From: Alkalihalobacillus sp. LMS6
Lineage (GTDB): Bacteria > Bacillota > Bacilli > Bacillales > Bacillaceae_D
Direction: 5' to 3'
Assembly: GCF_024362765.1 (NCBI RefSeq)
Contig: NZ_CP093302.1
Coordinates: 3,285,564-3,349,563, forward strand
Length of the DNA: 64,000 nucleotides
Made by a program: the position numbers and the translations under genes. Shown piece by piece: positions 1-7,835 of this stretch. The first letter of the stretch is position 1. Each line of letters starts with the position of its first letter. Under the pieces are notes generated by a model. The model was not told where the DNA came from, searched no databases, and worked only from the letters and a program-made list of their open reading frames with translations.

Positions 1-463
1 AGTATTGCGTCACTTTTTTAAAACTTACTTGCTCCCTATATTGACCATCTGTCCATTCATTGATGACGCTCCGCCAAAATGCTTGCGCTGGCTTGTTTTC
101 TTTTAATTGAGCGACATGCCACCTGCCCTCATAATCTTGGAAAACCTGTCTCGCAACCAACCTACCTAAACCTTGACGGCGATACCTTCTCATTACAAAA
201 AATTCAGCGATTGAATGATATGGCTGTTGCCTTAGCTGAATTTGTTTAACGAGGACGAAACCCGCATAACAATCATCCACCACAATAAAATATGGATCAT
301 GCTTCGGTTTTGTCCAGTAATCAAGCAACGGGTAATCTGCGTAACGACCATTCGACTCCACTTCAATATCAATATAGGAAGAAAAATCATGCAAATAAAA
401 CTGAACTAAGTTTGAGAGCACTTGTTGTTGTTCTGCCTCTGCTTTTATTAATTGAACCTTCAT
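1..463 (-). CDS. GNAT-family N-acetyltransferase, C-terminus cut by window edge
   Basis: The reading frame is open from an ATG with a good ribosome site (AAGGAAGG, 8 bases upstream) to the window edge, 154 codons without a stop. It shows the acetyl-CoA-binding R-R-Q-G-L-G loop (residues 95-100) that follows a beta strand IAEFFVMRRY, which is the GNAT signature. The substrate cannot be told. It is the last visible gene of a same-strand row behind Nudix, kinase and MFS genes, starting 18 bases after the Nudix stop, so it is probably co-transcribed with them. The true C-terminus lies outside the window. Confidence 0.8.
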   Translation of the reverse strand, partial: MKVQLIKAEAEQQQVLSNLVQFYLHDFSSYIDIEVESNGRYADYPLLDYWTKPKHDPYFIVVDDCYAGFVLVKQIQLRQQPYHSIAEFFVMRRYRRQGLGRLVARQVFQDYEGRWHVAQLKENKPAQAFWRSVINEWTDGQYREQVSFKKVTQY

Positions 464-481
464 CTGATACCTTCCTTTAAA

Positions 482-892
482 TTAAAGATTCTGCAAATAA
501 TCCCCATGCCCTCGGATTAAGTCATTTGAATCATATGGATCAATCCAGTAATAATGAAAGCAAACTTGGTCCTCGGCTCCGCCCCCTGTTGGAGCGTAGG
601 ACCATTCATCCCTCAACGGTTGATCCACTTGGACATGATAAAAAATGCGACGCTGATCGTGCCCGTCTTCATTTTCCCACTCGTCTTCCGCGATTCGTTT
701 TACCGATTTAAAATGCCGTAATCCTGTCTCCTCGGTAACTTCTCTTTTTATCGCATCATCCAACTTTTCATTACGCTCCACTGTTCCTTTTGGGACTTGA
801 ACCCCTGCTTCTGGGTTCGAATGACGGAACACAAGAACCTGTTTCACTCCATCTTGATCCCTCGTCACATACGCATACACTTTTTCGACCAT
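482..892 (-). CDS. Nudix hydrolase
   Basis: A 136-residue cytoplasmic protein with a complete Nudix box at residues 36-58 (G36, E42, then REVTEETGL), the Mg-binding motif of enzymes that cleave nucleoside-diphosphate-linked compounds. Family knowledge alone does not give the substrate. The start ATG directly abuts the TAG stop of the upstream kinase gene, and no strong ribosome site precedes it. Translation is therefore probably coupled. The neighbours (efflux pump, APH-fold kinase, acetyltransferase) suggest a role in handling a small toxic molecule, but that is inference. Confidence 0.88.
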   Translation of the reverse strand: MVEKVYAYVTRDQDGVKQVLVFRHSNPEAGVQVPKGTVERNEKLDDAIKREVTEETGLRHFKSVKRIAEDEWENEDGHDQRRIFYHVQVDQPLRDEWSYAPTGGGAEDQVCFHYYWIDPYDSNDLIRGHGDYLQNL

Positions 893-1930
893 CTACTCGT
901 CTAACCCAAAGCGAGCCAATCGCGTCTTGACCCATTTTTCAAAAGAGACGTTAATGGGTTTCTCCATCGCATGAAAGAATCCCCAATCAAGGACGAGCTG
1001 ATGCAAAAGATGAATCCGCAAACGCTGTTGAACTTCTAGTTGGTCGTTCGTTACATATTGTGAAATAAAAAATTTGCCAATCTCGACCTGCTCATGTCGA
1101 TCGTAGTAGAGAATCATCTTCGTTAAATCGGTTAGTGGATCAGCAAAATAGCTATTGGTAAAATCAAAGAGGCCACTAACTGCCCAATCGCCATTCTTCT
1201 CTTCTAGTAAAAAATTCCCTGGTTTGAAATCGCCCATAATAAAGCGCGGGTCCCTTGCTTTTGTGAAGGCTTCTTCCGCATTGTGGAGTTCGTTCTTCAA
1301 CCAATTCTCATCTGCTTCCATTAAGGTTGAATATTGTTTGGCGTCATGAAACCAATAGACAATTCGGTTAAAGAGCCAGTCTTTATAGCTAGATTCGAAC
1401 GGTACGATGGTATGTTTAATAGGATCTAACTGACCATACGTTTCACCCTGCCAAGCATGCAGTTCTTTTAATAGCGTCGCTAACTTTCCTGCTATGCTCA
1501 TCCGATCTTGATGGGTAAGCTCGTTTTCTAGATCATGTAGGTGCTTTCCAGGTAAAGTTGGCATGATGCTGCAAGCGAAGCCGAGTGGTTCCGCATCAGG
1601 GTGAATTCGATATGGAATTGGTAGATTTACCGTTGTTTTTTCCGCTAGAGCATCAATGAAAAACTTTTCTTCCTCCAGTTGCCCTTCATAAACCGGGTTT
1701 CCTTTGAAGATCCAATTTCCTTTCGTGGATGAAACCGAAAGCGTCTGCTTCATCGCACCTTCTTTTGTTTCATTAACTTGAAGAAGCGTTCCTAAATGAT
1801 GGGTGGCGAGTAATTGATTGATATTCATTTCTGTTGGAAGTCCAATCGTTATTGATGTAAATAAGAGATTTGCAGTCAACTGAATCACGTCCTTTTTCAT
1901 GCCAGACGATTGTATTCTACACAAATACAT
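893..1930 (-). CDS. APH-fold phosphotransferase (aminoglycoside/choline kinase superfamily)
   Basis: The kinase-like fold is recognised from the Brenner-type catalytic loop M-G-D-F-K-P-G-N (residues 232-239, with Met in place of the usual His) followed by G-L-F-D-F (253-257, metal-binding Asp). The frame gives 345 residues from an ATG that has an AAAGGA ribosome site. Homologues usually begin nearer the internal Met at residue 35 (position 1828), which has no good ribosome site, so the first start is kept. The gene lies 27 bases after the MFS stop and abuts the Nudix gene. The substrate could be an antibiotic, an amino alcohol or a sugar; nothing here decides. Confidence 0.82.
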   Translation of the reverse strand: MYLCRIQSSGMKKDVIQLTANLLFTSITIGLPTEMNINQLLATHHLGTLLQVNETKEGAMKQTLSVSSTKGNWIFKGNPVYEGQLEEEKFFIDALAEKTTVNLPIPYRIHPDAEPLGFACSIMPTLPGKHLHDLENELTHQDRMSIAGKLATLLKELHAWQGETYGQLDPIKHTIVPFESSYKDWLFNRIVYWFHDAKQYSTLMEADENWLKNELHNAEEAFTKARDPRFIMGDFKPGNFLLEEKNGDWAVSGLFDFTNSYFADPLTDLTKMILYYDRHEQVEIGKFFISQYVTNDQLEVQQRLRIHLLHQLVLDWGFFHAMEKPINVSFEKWVKTRLARFGLDE

Positions 1931-1957
1931 AAATTCCTTTGAAAAAATGACGCGCCA

Positions 1958-3184
1958 TTATCTCTTATGACTTTGCTCCATCCCTCTTAGCTGACGCATA
2001 GACGTTTTGATATTTAAGCCATACACCAGCACGAAAAAAAACAGCGAAAATCCGACGTATACAAGCCCAATCACAAATGAGAGTTGAAAAGCAGTAAAGT
2101 GTTCTGACAGAAAACCACCAGCTACCATCGCAAGCCCAATTGCACTCGTTTGGACCATCGATAACGTACCTGAGAGTACACCTCTTTTTGATGGAGGCAA
2201 GATTTTCATGACGACCGTATCAAAACAAATGTTACTGATGCCACCTACAAATGTAATGCTGATTGCTAAAAGAATTGCTTGAAAAAAGAAAGAAGACTGG
2301 CTTAGTAAGAGATGACCGATCCCTTCCAGAGCAATCATCATCACTCCGATAGATAAATAACTTCTAAGCCATTTCGTCACCTTCGAACTGAGTACAAATC
2401 CTAAACCAAGCGCCGCATACATCAAGCCAACGCCAAGTTCACCCTGCTCAAATTCATCCAAGGCAATCATATTCATAATGACATTATCTATGCCATTCGC
2501 TAGCGGCATAAGAAGCATAATCAGAAAAAAGACTTGCAGCGCACGAATACGTGTAAACCATCTTATCGTATGAAAGAAAGAAAAATCGTCTTTTGCCAAA
2601 GGCCGTTGTCGATCCGTTTTTGTATGTAAGATTGGTTTTAATACTAGAGCTGATACGAGCAAACAACCTGTATGTATTGCAAACAAAACTGATGTTTCAA
2701 GCCAAAAAGCAAGGATGCCGCCAATTAAAGAACCAATTACGAGGGTATAGCCGACTAAATTTTGTTCCATCCCGTTCACGTTCAAGAGGTTTTTTCTTCG
2801 CACTAGATCTGGAATGGCTGCATAACGTACAGGTTTATAAATCGCGTTTCCAATGGCAATGAGTAATGTACTGATATACAACCACATCACTTCATCGAAA
2901 TAAACAGCGACTAAAGGAAGGAGAGCAAAAGGTGATCGGATCATTGATGACCAATATAAGAGCTTCATTTTATGATAACGGTCTGCCAACATACCACTAA
3001 TTGGTGCGATCAAGATAGTTGGCAACACTTGTAGCGACAGCAATATGCCTAGCGCAAATCCTGACCCTGTTAAATGAAAGACAAGTGCAAAAGAAGCGAC
3101 TTGAGCAAACCGATGCCCTATCTCAATAAAAAACAAACTCCAAAATAAAAACGAATACTTCTTTTCTTTCTTTAGCACATTCAT
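1958..3184 (-). CDS. MFS efflux transporter (MefA/MFS_3 type)
   Basis: A 408-residue hydrophobic protein with about twelve membrane spans and the MFS motif-A remnant G-M-L-A-D-R-Y-H-K-M-K after span 2, as in the macrolide-efflux-like MFS_3 group. It probably exports a small hydrophobic compound by proton antiport. The ATG has a GGAGGT ribosome site that is directly preceded by an operator copy matching the one before the neighbouring ArsR-type gene, so repression by that regulator is likely. Kinase, Nudix and acetyltransferase genes follow at 27 bases or less and probably share the transcript. Confidence 0.88.
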   Translation of the reverse strand: MNVLKKEKKYSFLFWSLFFIEIGHRFAQVASFALVFHLTGSGFALGILLSLQVLPTILIAPISGMLADRYHKMKLLYWSSMIRSPFALLPLVAVYFDEVMWLYISTLLIAIGNAIYKPVRYAAIPDLVRRKNLLNVNGMEQNLVGYTLVIGSLIGGILAFWLETSVLFAIHTGCLLVSALVLKPILHTKTDRQRPLAKDDFSFFHTIRWFTRIRALQVFFLIMLLMPLANGIDNVIMNMIALDEFEQGELGVGLMYAALGLGFVLSSKVTKWLRSYLSIGVMMIALEGIGHLLLSQSSFFFQAILLAISITFVGGISNICFDTVVMKILPPSKRGVLSGTLSMVQTSAIGLAMVAGGFLSEHFTAFQLSFVIGLVYVGFSLFFFVLVYGLNIKTSMRQLRGMEQSHKR

Positions 3185-3198
3185 GAGTATCTACCTCC

Positions 3199-3226
3199 AC
3201 CTAATTAGATAAATATCAAAATAGAT
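3199..3226 (-). promoter_or_regulatory. Tandem operator before the MFS gene
   Basis: Two 12-bp sites lie 4 bp apart: ACCTAATTAGAT (11/12 match to the palindrome ATCTAATTAGAT) at 3199-3210 and ATCAAAATAGAT (10/12) at 3215-3226. The proximal site adjoins the Shine-Dalgarno sequence. The same palindrome with the same 4-bp spacing occurs before the ArsR-type gene, which is why I assign it to that repressor. Confidence 0.75.
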
Positions 3227-3227
3227 A

Positions 3228-3255
3228 ACAAAAAAGAGAGCCTGCTTAAACAGGC
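3228..3255 (-). terminator. Terminator of the ArsR-type gene
   Basis: On the minus strand GCCTG-TTTAAG-CAGGC forms a 5-bp hairpin whose loop contains the TAA stop codon, followed by TCTC and six T. It separates the regulator from the MFS transcript, which has its own operator and presumably its own promoter. Confidence 0.6.
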
Positions 3256-3818
3256 CACATCTCTTTCGGATTTAATTCATACAGCTGATCATGACGGTAC
3301 ATAAAGTGGGACATAATGAGCTCTCGTCTTATCGTTGCAAAGTCCTCGTGAAACCCTTTAAGAATTTCGTTCACCTCTGTCTCCTCATACTGTCTTCCCT
3401 CATCAAATTGTTGTGCCAACACTTCTAGAATGATAAGTCGCTTTTTTCGCTGGGCAGGTAATTGCATCAACGCTCCATCTCGATTAAAGAAATGTTTTCG
3501 TACAAATGCTTTATCTTCATTGGAAACGTCAAAGTATTCAAACCGATTATCTCCACCAATACGTATAATTGCTTCAGCCATTTGCTTTAATTTTGTTTCA
3601 TTTAAGTGAAAATAAATCGTATTTTTCTCTCTTCGCTGATAAATCACGTCAATTTCTTTGAGCTTCGTTAAATGGTGCGAGATCGTTGGTGGGGTTAAAC
3701 CTAGCTTTCCAGCAATAGCGCCGTTATGAAGAGGACCTGTTTTTAGCATGCTAATAATTTGAATTCTCGTCTTATCCCCGACGGTCTTATGAAAATGAAC
3801 CATTCGACTTAACTGCAT
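3246..3818 (-). CDS. ArsR-type winged-helix repressor with C-terminal DUF2087 domain
   Basis: The N-terminal 100 residues are an ArsR winged helix, with recognition helix around residues 43-57 (LTPPTISHHLTKLKE). The C-terminal 80 residues (KKRLIILEVLAQQFDEGRQY onward) match the DUF2087 type found fused to such regulators. There is no metal-binding CxC motif, so the ligand is probably not a metal. Two perfect copies of a 12-bp palindrome overlap its ribosome site, implying autorepression, and near copies precede the MFS gene. I infer a substrate-responsive repressor of the downstream efflux cassette. Confidence 0.85.
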   Translation of the reverse strand: MQLSRMVHFHKTVGDKTRIQIISMLKTGPLHNGAIAGKLGLTPPTISHHLTKLKEIDVIYQRREKNTIYFHLNETKLKQMAEAIIRIGGDNRFEYFDVSNEDKAFVRKHFFNRDGALMQLPAQRKKRLIILEVLAQQFDEGRQYEETEVNEILKGFHEDFATIRRELIMSHFMYRHDQLYELNPKEMWPV

Positions 3819-3830
3819 GTTTACACCTCC

Positions 3831-3858
3831 ATCTAATTAGATAATAATCTAATTAGAT
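3831..3858 (-). promoter_or_regulatory. Tandem perfect operator before the ArsR-type gene
   Basis: Two identical palindromes ATCTAATTAGAT (3831-3842 and 3847-3858) are separated by 4 bp, giving a 16-bp period. The proximal copy runs into GGAGGTG, the ribosome site of the regulator gene, so binding would block transcription start or early elongation. Confidence 0.8.
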
Positions 3859-3861
3859 AAA

Positions 3862-3893
3862 AAAGAAAAGAGGAACGTGAAACTTGTTCCTCT
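3862..3893 (-). terminator. Terminator of the DUF2268 gene
   Basis: AGAGGAAC at 3869-3876 pairs with GTTCCTCT at 3886-3893. On the minus strand the stem is followed by TTTTCTTTTTT. The stem overlaps the stop codon of the upstream gene. Confidence 0.8.
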
Positions 3894-4788
3894 AAAAAAT
3901 TTTTGAACCTGCAAGAATTTCATCACTTGAGCGTTTTGTCGCTTCAAAAATGGTCATGCCTGTTTGCTTTAAAAAAGCTTTGACGACGACATAGCCAACC
4001 GCATATCCAGCCGCAAATGACAGACCTACTGGTTGATATCCTTTTTCTCTCGCATATTGATCACCAAACATGTAGCTACTGACTTCCGCAAATCCTTTTA
4101 CATGCAATGCATCTTTCATCACGGAAATTGAATAAGCTAAATCCTCCTCTTCTAAACCAATTGCCCAAGGACCTAGTTGATCGCTACCATAAAGTTCTTC
4201 AGCAAAAACGTCTGCCAAGCCTTCAATAACAAGATACTCGCCCACCGTTACATCACCATGACTCCAGTCAAAATAAGAGAAACGAATATTATGATGGAAC
4301 TCATGAGCAAGCAACCCCTCAAAACGGCGGGTATTTCGCTCGTTTGGAAAAAGGTGAACCATTATATAACCTGGTATCCCACCGAAACCTGTGTAGGCAC
4401 CGTGATGACTTAGTTTTTCAGCATCAGCTATATAAATGCCTAATTCAATGGCTTTAGCATTCACTTCTAACTTTTGATCTGCGGCGACGTTTACAATGTG
4501 CTTTAAAGCCTTTTCTCCACGTACATGCGCATTCATCTTCTTTAATCGCTTTAATCCTTCTTCTAATATGTCGGGATCATCTACTGATGCGAAGCCCAGC
4601 ATATTGGCCGCAAACACAACGTCATAACCATTTTCTTGCTTAGCCTTTATTGGAACCTGTAAATAGTCCCACATTGGTTTTAATGACTTCATCATCGTAT
4701 ATCGAAAATAATGTTGCCTTTGCTCGACTGTCTCTATATGCATCAATTCTTCATATTGTTGAACAGTATTTAATACATTTATAAACAT
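3892..4788 (-). CDS. DUF2268 predicted zinc metalloprotease
   Basis: A 298-residue protein without signal peptide. It carries H-E-F-H-H at residues 162-166 and, 23 residues later, E-G-L-A-D (E189), the arrangement of a gluzincin zinc site (two His plus a downstream Glu). This fits the DUF2268 family of predicted Zn-dependent proteases in Bacillus. The start is the ATG with AGGAGGGG upstream; an ATG 24 bases earlier would put that ribosome site inside the gene. It appears to be a single-gene unit. The physiological substrate is unknown. Confidence 0.85.
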   Translation of the reverse strand: MFINVLNTVQQYEELMHIETVEQRQHYFRYTMMKSLKPMWDYLQVPIKAKQENGYDVVFAANMLGFASVDDPDILEEGLKRLKKMNAHVRGEKALKHIVNVAADQKLEVNAKAIELGIYIADAEKLSHHGAYTGFGGIPGYIMVHLFPNERNTRRFEGLLAHEFHHNIRFSYFDWSHGDVTVGEYLVIEGLADVFAEELYGSDQLGPWAIGLEEEDLAYSISVMKDALHVKGFAEVSSYMFGDQYAREKGYQPVGLSFAAGYAVGYVVVKAFLKQTGMTIFEATKRSSDEILAGSKIF

Positions 4789-5175
4789 GCTTTCCCCTCC
4801 TTTCTCCACCATAATGGCTTACGTAACGTCAAGGTCAACAAGCACATTAGGTTGTCTGAATAAATTTGTTTTACTTTTTTATACGCTTTTGCTATAGTAA
4901 AAACACTCCTTATGACGAGGATAATTATCTAAATAATTAATTTATATGATTCGGATCATCTTACAATTAAAATCAACAAAAACCCTATTGGTTCGCTAAA
5001 GGAAATAAACGTAAAAAAAGCGAATACAAAAGAAACCATCTTTTTTGCTTAAACAGGCATGAATTGACGTTCAATTGCCTAAGATGAAGATAAGGTAAAT
5101 CTTCGCGTAAGCAAAAGGTTTGCGATGATGTGAAAACAGGTACACACTAGAATGAAAGGCGAAAGGGTGATAGGA
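4789..5175. other. Intergenic stretch with probable divergent promoters
   Basis: I see no coding frame with a ribosome site here. On the minus strand TTGACC and CATTAT, 16 bp apart near 4806-4833, could drive the DUF2268 gene. The rightward promoter of the next small gene is not clear. The remainder is AT-rich without evident repeats. Confidence 0.35.
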
Positions 5176-5400
5176 ATGGAACAAGCCATTGTTTATGATC
5201 TTCTAAATCAACAATTTATACATGCCTTAAAAGAATTGGCCGCTCGACCAGCTGATGACGACCAAAAGATGGCAGCTGATATCTTGCGCTTAGTGACGGA
5301 CAACCCTCAAGCCATTCATGTGATTGATAGCGACTATAAGGAAGCAACAATCATGGCGTGCTGGACCCCTCAAATAAGCAGCCAATCTCATTGCTCCTAA
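5176..5400 (+). CDS. Small hypothetical protein
   Basis: A 74-residue soluble, mildly acidic protein (MEQAIVYDLLNQQFIHALKE...). I chose the ATG preceded by AAAGGGTGATAGGA rather than one 24 bases upstream that lacks a ribosome site. A hairpin terminator follows 32 bases after the stop, which supports an independent transcript. I recognise no domain. The C-terminus ends in a Cys-rich, Ser-rich tail, which is unusual and could indicate recent frame change. Confidence 0.5.
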   Translation: MEQAIVYDLLNQQFIHALKELAARPADDDQKMAADILRLVTDNPQAIHVIDSDYKEATIMACWTPQISSQSHCS

Positions 5401-5432
5401 TACTTAAATAAAAATAGAAGATTGTACCTTGC

Positions 5433-5460
5433 GCTCATCGACGATGTTGATGAGCTTTTT
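5433..5460 (+). terminator. Rho-independent terminator
   Basis: GCTCATC (5433-5439) pairs with GATGAGC (5449-5455) over a 9-base loop and is followed by TTTTT. It ends the transcript of the small gene upstream. Confidence 0.8.
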
Positions 5461-5479
5461 ACGAGCGTCTGTTTTACAG

Positions 5480-5508
5480 TTGTCTTTTTCAATGAGATCG
5501 TGTACAAT
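5480..5508 (+). promoter_or_regulatory. Sigma-A promoter of the EamA gene
   Basis: TTGTCT (4/6) and TACAAT (5/6) are separated by 17 bp. They lie after the preceding terminator and about 140 bases before the EamA start, implying a long leader of roughly 135 nucleotides. Confidence 0.65.
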
Positions 5509-5568
5509 CAAAAACGGTTAAACCTTATACAACGAATAAAAGTTTTTATAAACTTTGTGGACCTTTTC

Positions 5569-5626
5569 AGAGCGATATTCGCTCTTTTTCCGCCACACTG
5601 GGCTTTCTTGCCTGGTGTGGCTTTTT
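5569..5626 (+). promoter_or_regulatory. Two tandem terminator-like hairpins in the EamA leader
   Basis: AGAGCGA/TCGCTCT with a 3-base loop (5569-5585) runs into five T. GCCACAC/GTGTGGC with a 16-base loop (5592-5621) is likewise followed by five T. Both lie downstream of the apparent promoter and upstream of the ribosome site at 5639-5646, so they would attenuate rather than end the gene's transcript. If the promoter call is wrong, they are simply end-of-transcript signals. Confidence 0.6.
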
Positions 5627-5649
5627 CTATGTATCAAAGGAGGGGAATT

Positions 5650-6549
5650 ATGAAATCAACTTGGCTTTATTCATTAGCCGTATTAATCGGTGGTGCTTGC
5701 TTCGGCATTCTCTCCACTTTCGTAAAAATTGGCTATGCACAAGGGGCTGACCTTGTCCATGTAGTCATGACACAATTCTTTTTTGGCTTTATTATTTTAG
5801 CAGTTTTGCTCGCTTTTTCTACTCGTAAAAGAATCCCGCTGAAAACAGTATTGGCGTTACTAGCCTGCGGGATCCCAACGGGGCTTACTGGTATTTTCTA
5901 CTACCATTCGTTGCAAACATTGGATGCGTCACTCGCCGTAATCTTTTTATTTCAGTTTGTTTGGATCGGATCCTTTTATGAATTTATATTCGCGAAGAAA
6001 GTTCCTTCAAAAAGAAGATTACTATCGATTATTATCTTAATTGGTGGGTCAATCTTGGCAGCTGGCGTCTTACAAACGGCTGTGCAATTTGATTGGGTAG
6101 GTGCGTTCTGGGCATTATTGAGTGCATTTTGTTCAGCATTATTCATGTATGTAACAGGGGTTGTCGGGACAGAGGTTCCAGTTGTTCAAAAGGGATTTAT
6201 CATCTCAATCGGTGGGTTTCTTTTATCGGCTCTTATTCTAGTTCCTACCGCCGAGACACTCTCATTTGCTGGAATTGAATCAGGCTTCATTGGGATTGCC
6301 TTTTTACTTGGCTTATTTGGCATTGTGTTGCCCCCTCTTATGTTCTCGATTGGAATGCCGAAGATTGGTTCAGGACTTGGAGCGATCCTTTCAACCGCAG
6401 AATTACCTGTAGCGCTCATTTTATCAATCGCGTTACTAGGAGAGACCATTTTACCGATGCAGTGGGTCGGTGTCGCGATTATTTTCGCGGGGATCTTCTA
6501 TGGCAATATTGAGCGCAAAAAAGTGCGTTACGCGTACGCAAGGGACTAA
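5650..6549 (+). CDS. EamA (DMT superfamily) transporter
   Basis: A 299-residue integral membrane protein with about ten spans arranged as two EamA repeats of five spans. This is the drug/metabolite transporter architecture used for amino-acid or metabolite export. The start is the ATG behind AAAGGAGGGG. An in-frame upstream extension would run through two hairpins and is rejected. Family knowledge does not define the substrate. The leader hairpins suggest controlled read-through. Confidence 0.88.
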   Translation: MKSTWLYSLAVLIGGACFGILSTFVKIGYAQGADLVHVVMTQFFFGFIILAVLLAFSTRKRIPLKTVLALLACGIPTGLTGIFYYHSLQTLDASLAVIFLFQFVWIGSFYEFIFAKKVPSKRRLLSIIILIGGSILAAGVLQTAVQFDWVGAFWALLSAFCSALFMYVTGVVGTEVPVVQKGFIISIGGFLLSALILVPTAETLSFAGIESGFIGIAFLLGLFGIVLPPLMFSIGMPKIGSGLGAILSTAELPVALILSIALLGETILPMQWVGVAIIFAGIFYGNIERKKVRYAYARD

Positions 6550-6564
6550 CCTTGCGTACTTTTT
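6535..6564. terminator. Bidirectional terminator between EamA and GNAT genes
   Basis: TACGCAAGG (6535-6543) pairs with CCTTGCGTA (6550-6558). The 6-base loop holds the EamA stop codon, and CTTTTT follows. The convergent acetyltransferase gene ends inside the T tract. Confidence 0.8.
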
Positions 6565-7018
6565 AGTCTTCAATCGTCTTTGTCATTTTCACAATTTCCT
6601 GTTGGTAGCCTGCATATTCATAGAAACGAACGGCATGCTCATTTGCTTTGAACACATCTAAAACGATTGTTTTCACACCTTGTTCTCTTGCCCACTGCTC
6701 CGCTTTTGTCATCAATTCCTTTCCTACGCCTCTTCCTTGAGCTTCAGAAGTTGTCGCGATGCCCGCTATATACACTTGCTGTTCTTTCGTAAAAAAATCT
6801 TGTTGCAAACCAATTTCGAGATAGCCTAAAAATTGGTCATCTTCTTCTGCAACAAATAGCTGGTGCGCACGATGTTGAATCGCATCTTCTAGTAGTTCAT
6901 TTTGTTTCTTTTCCATTGCCAGTTTATCTCGATGCTGCAATAATTGAAACTCTAAGAATCGACTCGACAAGCCCAGGAGTTTCTCTGTGTCTTTCTTTTC
7001 AAACGGTCGTATGTACAT
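6563..7018 (-). CDS. GNAT-family N-acetyltransferase
   Basis: A 151-residue protein with the acetyl-CoA loop Q-G-R-G-V-G at residues 94-99, preceded by the strand QVYIAGIATTSEAQ and followed by the helix KELMTKAEQWA. The C-terminal HAVRFYEYAGY segment is the usual motif B. The acceptor substrate is not predictable. It is a single gene convergent with the EamA transporter, sharing its terminator. Confidence 0.85.
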   Translation of the reverse strand: MYIRPFEKKDTEKLLGLSSRFLEFQLLQHRDKLAMEKKQNELLEDAIQHRAHQLFVAEEDDQFLGYLEIGLQQDFFTKEQQVYIAGIATTSEAQGRGVGKELMTKAEQWAREQGVKTIVLDVFKANEHAVRFYEYAGYQQEIVKMTKTIED

Positions 7019-7095
7019 GTGACTGCTCCTTGTTTTTAAGATTCTTCTTTCTACTTTATTTGATGGATTACGATTTTACAAGAAAAGGTACAATT

Positions 7096-7129
7096 AAAAA
7101 AACCTCCATGAATGGTTCACTCATGAAGG
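7096..7129 (-). terminator. Terminator of the sugar ABC operon
   Basis: CCTCCATGA (7103-7111) pairs with TCATGAAGG (7121-7129), one G-T pair. On the minus strand the stem is followed by seven T. It lies 24 bases after the last gene of the five-gene operon. Confidence 0.75.
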
Positions 7130-7153
7130 TTCTATCTAAAATAGTTTTACCTT

Positions 7154-7831
7154 TTACACTGCCTCTTTCAGCTCGTTATTGTCAAAAAGATCGGTTTTAC
7201 TGATCACCGCACTCGTCATTCGACTTAAGAAAACGGCAATCACACCTGGCAGCAACAGGGCATTCCCGATAATTGTAAACGCAAGTAAACCTGCAAACAA
7301 CACAAGTTGGAGAAAACACCCCATTGTATACAATGGATATTTCAACAATAATTTAAGGCTCATGCCCATTGCTTTCGCTAAGCGGACGTTATATTTGATG
7401 AGAAGAGAAACGGTATATAGCTGGCTTAACAGCACCATTCCGGCAAAATAAGTTTGAAAACAGGCAATTGCAAACGCCATATACGTTTGTTCCACGGACC
7501 AATGCCACCAAGAAGCGACTAAAATGAAGGTAAATCCTCCAAAAAGAAACGAGAGTCCTAGTCCTTTAAAGTATGATTTTCTTAATGCTCGTAGAAAAGT
7601 ACGGATGAGCTTCACATTGTTGTTTGATAGTACAGCTTCCATAGTCGCGGCTGCTGCTAACCATACTGGTCCACCGATAAAGAGAATAAACCCAATCGCG
7701 AATTGCCAAGGTAAAAACAAAATAAACGGTACGCATAAAAGAGAAACGAGAAGGCTAATGGAGATGATTGAAATAATATGATGGTACATGTCTTTAGCCG
7801 TAATTCGTAATATCGACGTTACTGAAAACAT
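7154..7831 (-). CDS. YesL-like (DUF624) membrane protein
   Basis: A 225-residue protein with about five or six hydrophobic spans. Its size, topology and position as last gene of a sugar ABC-transporter operon resemble the DUF624/YesL proteins found beside carbohydrate importers in Bacillus. The start lies 4 bases from the ATPase gene stop, which argues for co-transcription. The function of the family is not established; an accessory role in uptake or its control is inference. The family assignment rests mainly on context and topology. Confidence 0.65.
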   Translation of the reverse strand: MFSVTSILRITAKDMYHHIISIISISLLVSLLCVPFILFLPWQFAIGFILFIGGPVWLAAAATMEAVLSNNNVKLIRTFLRALRKSYFKGLGLSFLFGGFTFILVASWWHWSVEQTYMAFAIACFQTYFAGMVLLSQLYTVSLLIKYNVRLAKAMGMSLKLLLKYPLYTMGCFLQLVLFAGLLAFTIIGNALLLPGVIAVFLSRMTSAVISKTDLFDNNELKEAV

Positions 7832-7835
7832 TTCA

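Noticed and set aside
5422-5649. N-terminal extension of the EamA protein
   Set aside because: It would read through a terminator, a promoter and two hairpins; the ATG at 5650 has an ideal ribosome site.
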